Assembly: GCF_009857815.1 (NCBI RefSeq)
Contig: NZ_WVVW01000010.1
Coordinates: forward strand, 124,001 to 188,000
DNA: 64,000 nt
Source: Pseudomaricurvus sp. HS19
Lineage (GTDB): Bacteria > Pseudomonadota > Gammaproteobacteria > Pseudomonadales > Cellvibrionaceae
Direction: 5' to 3'
A program made the translations under genes and the position numbers. The stretch's first letter is position 1, and the number at the start of each line of letters is the position of its first letter. This document shows, piece after piece, positions 63,385 through 64,000 of the stretch. The notes below the pieces were generated by a model. That model made no database searches, was not told the origin of the DNA, and saw only the letters and a list, made by a program, of their open reading frames with translations.

Positions 63385-64000
63385 ATGTCCCAATCTCGTA
63401 AAGCCTTGAGTGGTTTGCAGATGCCTTGTTTTCGTAAAGCGGTGTTGCCTGCCTGTATCGCCGCAGTGGCAAGCAGTGCCGTTGCCCAGGACGAAACCAC
63501 CGTTCGTCCCTACCGTCCTGCTCTGGAGGAGGTGACGGTAACGGCCACCAAGCGCGAGGCTACCATTCAGGATCTGCCTTTCTCGATCAACGCCCAGACC
63601 CAGGAAGATATCCAGCGTTCCGGCTCCACTAGCCTGGAAGACCTGTCCCGCAATGTTGCCGGCCTGACCATCCAGAACCTGGGCCCCGGCCAGAGCCAGG
63701 TGGCGATCCGTGGTGTCTCTGCCGGCCAGATCGTGCGCGACCAGCCGGGTGTGAAAGAGCAGGTGGGTGTCTACCTGGACGAGAGCGTGATCTCCCTGTC
63801 ACTGTTCACCCCCGACCTGGACCTGTTTGACCTCAACCGTGTGGAAACCCTGCGCGGCCCACAGGGCACCCTGTTTGGTTCCGGTTCCATGGGCGGTACC
63901 GTACGTTACATCACCAACCAGCCGAGCTTTGACGGCCCTGAGGGCATGATCGAAGCCAACCTGAATACGGTCACCGACGGTGAAGAGGGTGGCCACCTGA
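63385..64000 (+). CDS. TonB-dependent receptor, 3' partial
   Basis: The first 205 residues are in the window. After a signal peptide (about 1-35, ending ASSAVAQ), the plug domain starts with LEEVTVTATKREATIQDLPFSINA, the TonB box-like region, and continues with SLEDLSRNVAGLTIQ, QVAIRGVSAG and VETLRGPQGTLFGSGSMGGTVRYIT. This type is common in sphingomonads and Halieaceae/Spongiibacteraceae and usually imports lipophilic or carbohydrate compounds rather than siderophores. Substrate unknown. AGCGGAGAG precedes the ATG. Confidence 0.9.
   Translation, partial: MSQSRKALSGLQMPCFRKAVLPACIAAVASSAVAQDETTVRPYRPALEEVTVTATKREATIQDLPFSINAQTQEDIQRSGSTSLEDLSRNVAGLTIQNLGPGQSQVAIRGVSAGQIVRDQPGVKEQVGVYLDESVISLSLFTPDLDLFDLNRVETLRGPQGTLFGSGSMGGTVRYITNQPSFDGPEGMIEANLNTVTDGEEGGHL

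Overview
The window reads as a chromosomal segment of a GC-rich, heterotrophic, probably marine gammaproteobacterium. The lineage is inferred from gene content: a FadE-type acyl-CoA dehydrogenase, two-subunit pyruvate carboxylase with a divergent LysR regulator, the complete CecR/YbhGFSR exporter, NorR/Hmp/NnrS, MtfA, and a tmRNA whose tag reads ANDDNYGAQLAA. A relative of the Halieaceae/Cellvibrionales is my best guess, but no 16S or marker tree is available here. No insertion sequence, integrase or CRISPR array was found.

Layout. 1-9.2 kb: MFS exporter end, fadE, beta-carbonic anhydrase, and pycB-pycA facing a LysR gene across a perfect palindromic operator. 9.3-11.5 kb: NrtS-like protein, an ECF sigma/anti-sigma pair, and a DoxX protein next to an exported protein with six EGKCG motifs, which looks like an orphan MNIO-type (HvfA/bufferin-like) metal-binding precursor. 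11.7-16.2 kb: a tightly overlapping arsenosugar-type operon (arsS, TVP38-oxidoreductase fusion, two glycosyltransferases). 16.2-24.9 kb: exported methyltransferase, sterol-desaturase-like enzyme, periplasmic katG with an OxyR-like site, nfo, mtfA, an MFS carrier and an exported Nudix protein. 25-31 kb: ybhRSFG-cecR. 31-35 kb: small envelope proteins and a winged-helix protein with a 42-bp palindrome. 35.2-39.4 kb: NO-detoxification module nnrS-hmp / norR with a sigma54 promoter and NorR sites.

39.4-59.1 kb is a defence island inserted between norR and ssrA. It opens with a sigma54 activator whose N-terminal domain resembles the CARF domain of RtcR. A near-consensus sigma54 promoter lies 4 bp after its stop codon and directly before hsdR. 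Then follow hsdR-hsdM-hsdS (type I restriction-modification), an ASCH-domain protein, a DUF262-HNH (GmrSD/BrxU-like) enzyme, a complete type I Zorya system (zorA-zorB-zorC-zorD, all overlapping or abutting), a small membrane protein overlapping zorD, and a HEPN protein with an intact R-x4-H motif. The island ends in a repeat-rich stretch with an inverted copy of the tmRNA 3' end and about three 182-bp tandem repeats containing pieces of the tmRNA terminator, then ssrA itself. This suggests repeated site-specific events at ssrA.

60.3-64 kb: DUF6482 protein, HD-GYP-type phosphohydrolase, a neurotransmitter:sodium symporter and the start of a TonB-dependent receptor.

The most unusual signal is the pairing of a CARF-like sigma54 activator with a sigma54 promoter in front of a restriction operon. 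It would make at least the restriction genes inducible by a ligand, possibly an RNA end or cyclic oligonucleotide, with RpoN-dependent all-or-none control.
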